Positions 62,745 through 64,000 of a DNA stretch of 64,000 nt are shown piece by piece. Source of the stretch: Clostridiaceae bacterium M8S5 (GTDB taxonomy: Bacteria; Bacillota; Clostridia; Tissierellales; MCWD3); NCBI GenBank assembly GCA_029227815.1, contig CP118523.1:3348001-3412000 (forward strand), written 5' to 3'. Numbering within the stretch: the first letter of the stretch is position 1; each line of letters opens with the position of its first letter. The notes under the pieces were generated by a model. It ran no database searches, was not told the DNA's origin, and was given only the letters and a program-made list of their open reading frames with translations. The position numbers and the translations under genes were made by a program.

Positions 62745-64000
62745 TTGGATTTTTTAGGCAATAAATTTAAGGATGCTATGCCTATTGATACTATAAATAA
62801 TATTAGAAATATACTAACTAGCTTAAATATACTTGCAGTTGAAGTAGGTTGGCAAAATTCTGCTACAGACTTTTTTTCTACTAATCTTAGTGTTGCAAAC
62901 ACAAATATTCGCACAAATGGAAAAGGCACATCTTATCGTTACGCTTTAGCTAGCGCATATGGAGAAATGATGGAAAGATTACAAAATCAAACTTTTTTTA
63001 GACTTAATTCAGATATGCGCCATGAAAATTTGATGCATAATGGTTTTTATTATGCCCCCGATGAAATTAACCAAAGTTATGATGATATTATTTCTAGTGA
63101 TGAGGAATGGATTACAACACAATTTAATAATATGAAAACTGATCTATCTAAGCTAGATCTTTTAAAGAAATGGAAGACGGTTTCTTATGAATCCACTCCT
63201 AGCGATTTTATTAGTCTGCCATTTATGAATATAAACACTAATAATATTTCACATATACCTATAAAAATGTTATCTAAAATGTACATGTCTAATGGTATGT
63301 GTGGAGGTAATAGTGCATATGAAGCTATAGTTCAAGGTTTATCTGAAGTCTTTGAAAGGTATGTCAATAAATATATTATAGAAAATAAAATCACTCCTCC
63401 CACTGTTCCTGATGATTATCTAATGAGATATCCTAGAATATTGTCTATGATAACTCAGATTAGAGCTAGTGGAAACTATGATGTTATCATCAAGGATTGC
63501 TCTTTGGGTAAGGGCTATCCTGTAGTTGGTCTTATATATTTTAATAAAGATGACCAAACTTACTTTATCAAGCTTGGTTCTCACCCAGTATTTGAAATAG
63601 CTCTGGAAAGAACTCTAACTGAACTTTTACAAGGGCAAGATATTAAAAATATGAAAGGTGTAAAAGAATATTCTTATACCCCAAAAATCCAAAATGAAAA
63701 AAACAATCTTATAGGTATTCTTGTTAATGGAAGTGGTTTGTATCCTTCTGAATTGTTTGCATCTAATCCTTCTTATGAATTTACTGAATTTGAAGAATTT
63801 GAGCATAGCGATAATAAAACTCTTTTAAATTTTTTAGTAAATTTACTGAAAAAACAAGGTCATGATGTGTTTGTAAGAGATGTATCTTTTTTAGGTTTTC
63901 CAAGTTATCATGTTATAGTTCCTAATTTTAGCGAAATTGAAGGTATTGACGATATAGAAGCTATAGATGATTACTCTAAATATAATAAAATCAAGAAATA
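62745..64000 (+). CDS. ycaO: YcaO-domain enzyme (3' partial)
   Basis: An open frame from TTG 62745 (GGAGGG 6 bases upstream; TTG directly follows a TGA) runs off the window end after 418 codons. It matches the Escherichia coli YcaO type: a TNGKGTSYRYALASAYGEMMERL-like opening segment and GGNSAYEAIVQGLSEVFERYV, which carry the Glu/Gln/Arg residues that bind ATP and Mg, then ERTLTELLQGQD. YcaO enzymes activate backbone amides by phosphorylation to make azolines or thioamides; the E. coli type is linked to RimO-dependent ribosomal methylthiolation. No precursor peptide or E1-like partner is seen in the window. Confidence 0.85.
   Translation, partial: MDFLGNKFKDAMPIDTINNIRNILTSLNILAVEVGWQNSATDFFSTNLSVANTNIRTNGKGTSYRYALASAYGEMMERLQNQTFFRLNSDMRHENLMHNGFYYAPDEINQSYDDIISSDEEWITTQFNNMKTDLSKLDLLKKWKTVSYESTPSDFISLPFMNINTNNISHIPIKMLSKMYMSNGMCGGNSAYEAIVQGLSEVFERYVNKYIIENKITPPTVPDDYLMRYPRILSMITQIRASGNYDVIIKDCSLGKGYPVVGLIYFNKDDQTYFIKLGSHPVFEIALERTLTELLQGQDIKNMKGVKEYSYTPKIQNEKNNLIGILVNGSGLYPSELFASNPSYEFTEFEEFEHSDNKTLLNFLVNLLKKQGHDVFVRDVSFLGFPSYHVIVPNFSEIEGIDDIEAIDDYSKYNKIKK

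Overview
The window is AT-rich, with short intergenic hairpin terminators, strong GGAGG ribosome binding sites and occasional TTG/GTG starts. Together with amino-acid fermentation genes, this points to a low-GC anaerobic Firmicute of class Clostridia, probably a peptide/amino-acid fermenter near Peptostreptococcaceae or Clostridiaceae. No rRNA, tRNA, CRISPR array, prophage or intact insertion sequence was seen. The species is not identified.

Layout. 0-2.1 kb: two paralogous DppA-like D-aminopeptidases. 2.7-4.6 kb: a UviA/TcdR-type sigma factor overlapping a UviB/BhlA holin-like gene, pyroglutamyl peptidase, and a decayed second uviB. 4.6-10.7 kb: an unknown protein, a MalY/PatB C-S lyase and a dicarboxylate/amino-acid symporter behind a sigma-54 promoter, and their probable sigma-54 activator. 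10.8-14 kb: a small membrane protein, a TetM-like GTPase overlapping an RNase HI. 14.2-18.4 kb: an NhaC-type transporter and two methionine gamma-lyases, each with its own sigma-54 promoter. 18.9-26.3 kb: a MerR/BtrH-like fusion, an S41 peptidase, a structured repeat, two rhodaneses, an EamA transporter and dhaKLM. 27-33.3 kb: a sigma-54 activator and the atoE-thiolase-atoD-atoA operon. 33.5-37 kb: a BusR-like repressor and an OpuC-type osmolyte transporter. 37.2-39.2 kb: small unknowns. 39.4-45.8 kb: four tandem aerolysin-family pore-forming toxins closely resembling Clostridium septicum alpha-toxin. 46-56 kb: an oligopeptide ABC transporter with two papain-fold peptidase-like proteins, its sigma-54 activator and a broken beta-lactamase-like gene. 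57-64 kb: a chimeric HTH-GAF-AAA+ regulator, a TetR repressor, a TyrR-like activator, a YlbF-family protein and a YcaO enzyme running off the end.

Two themes tie the window together. First, catabolic uptake and degradation (thiol amino acids, short-chain acids, peptides) is controlled by sigma-54: six good -24/-12 promoters sit before relevant operons, and four AAA+ activators with a GAFTGA or GSFTGA loop are encoded nearby. Second, there is a toxin/lysis theme: a TcdR-family sigma factor with a holin-like partner lies 36 kb from four alpha-toxin paralogues. Three of these carry a conserved sigma-A promoter preceded by a conserved ~27-bp block and followed by an inverted repeat in the leader. 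All functions are read from sequence by eye; no database search was run.
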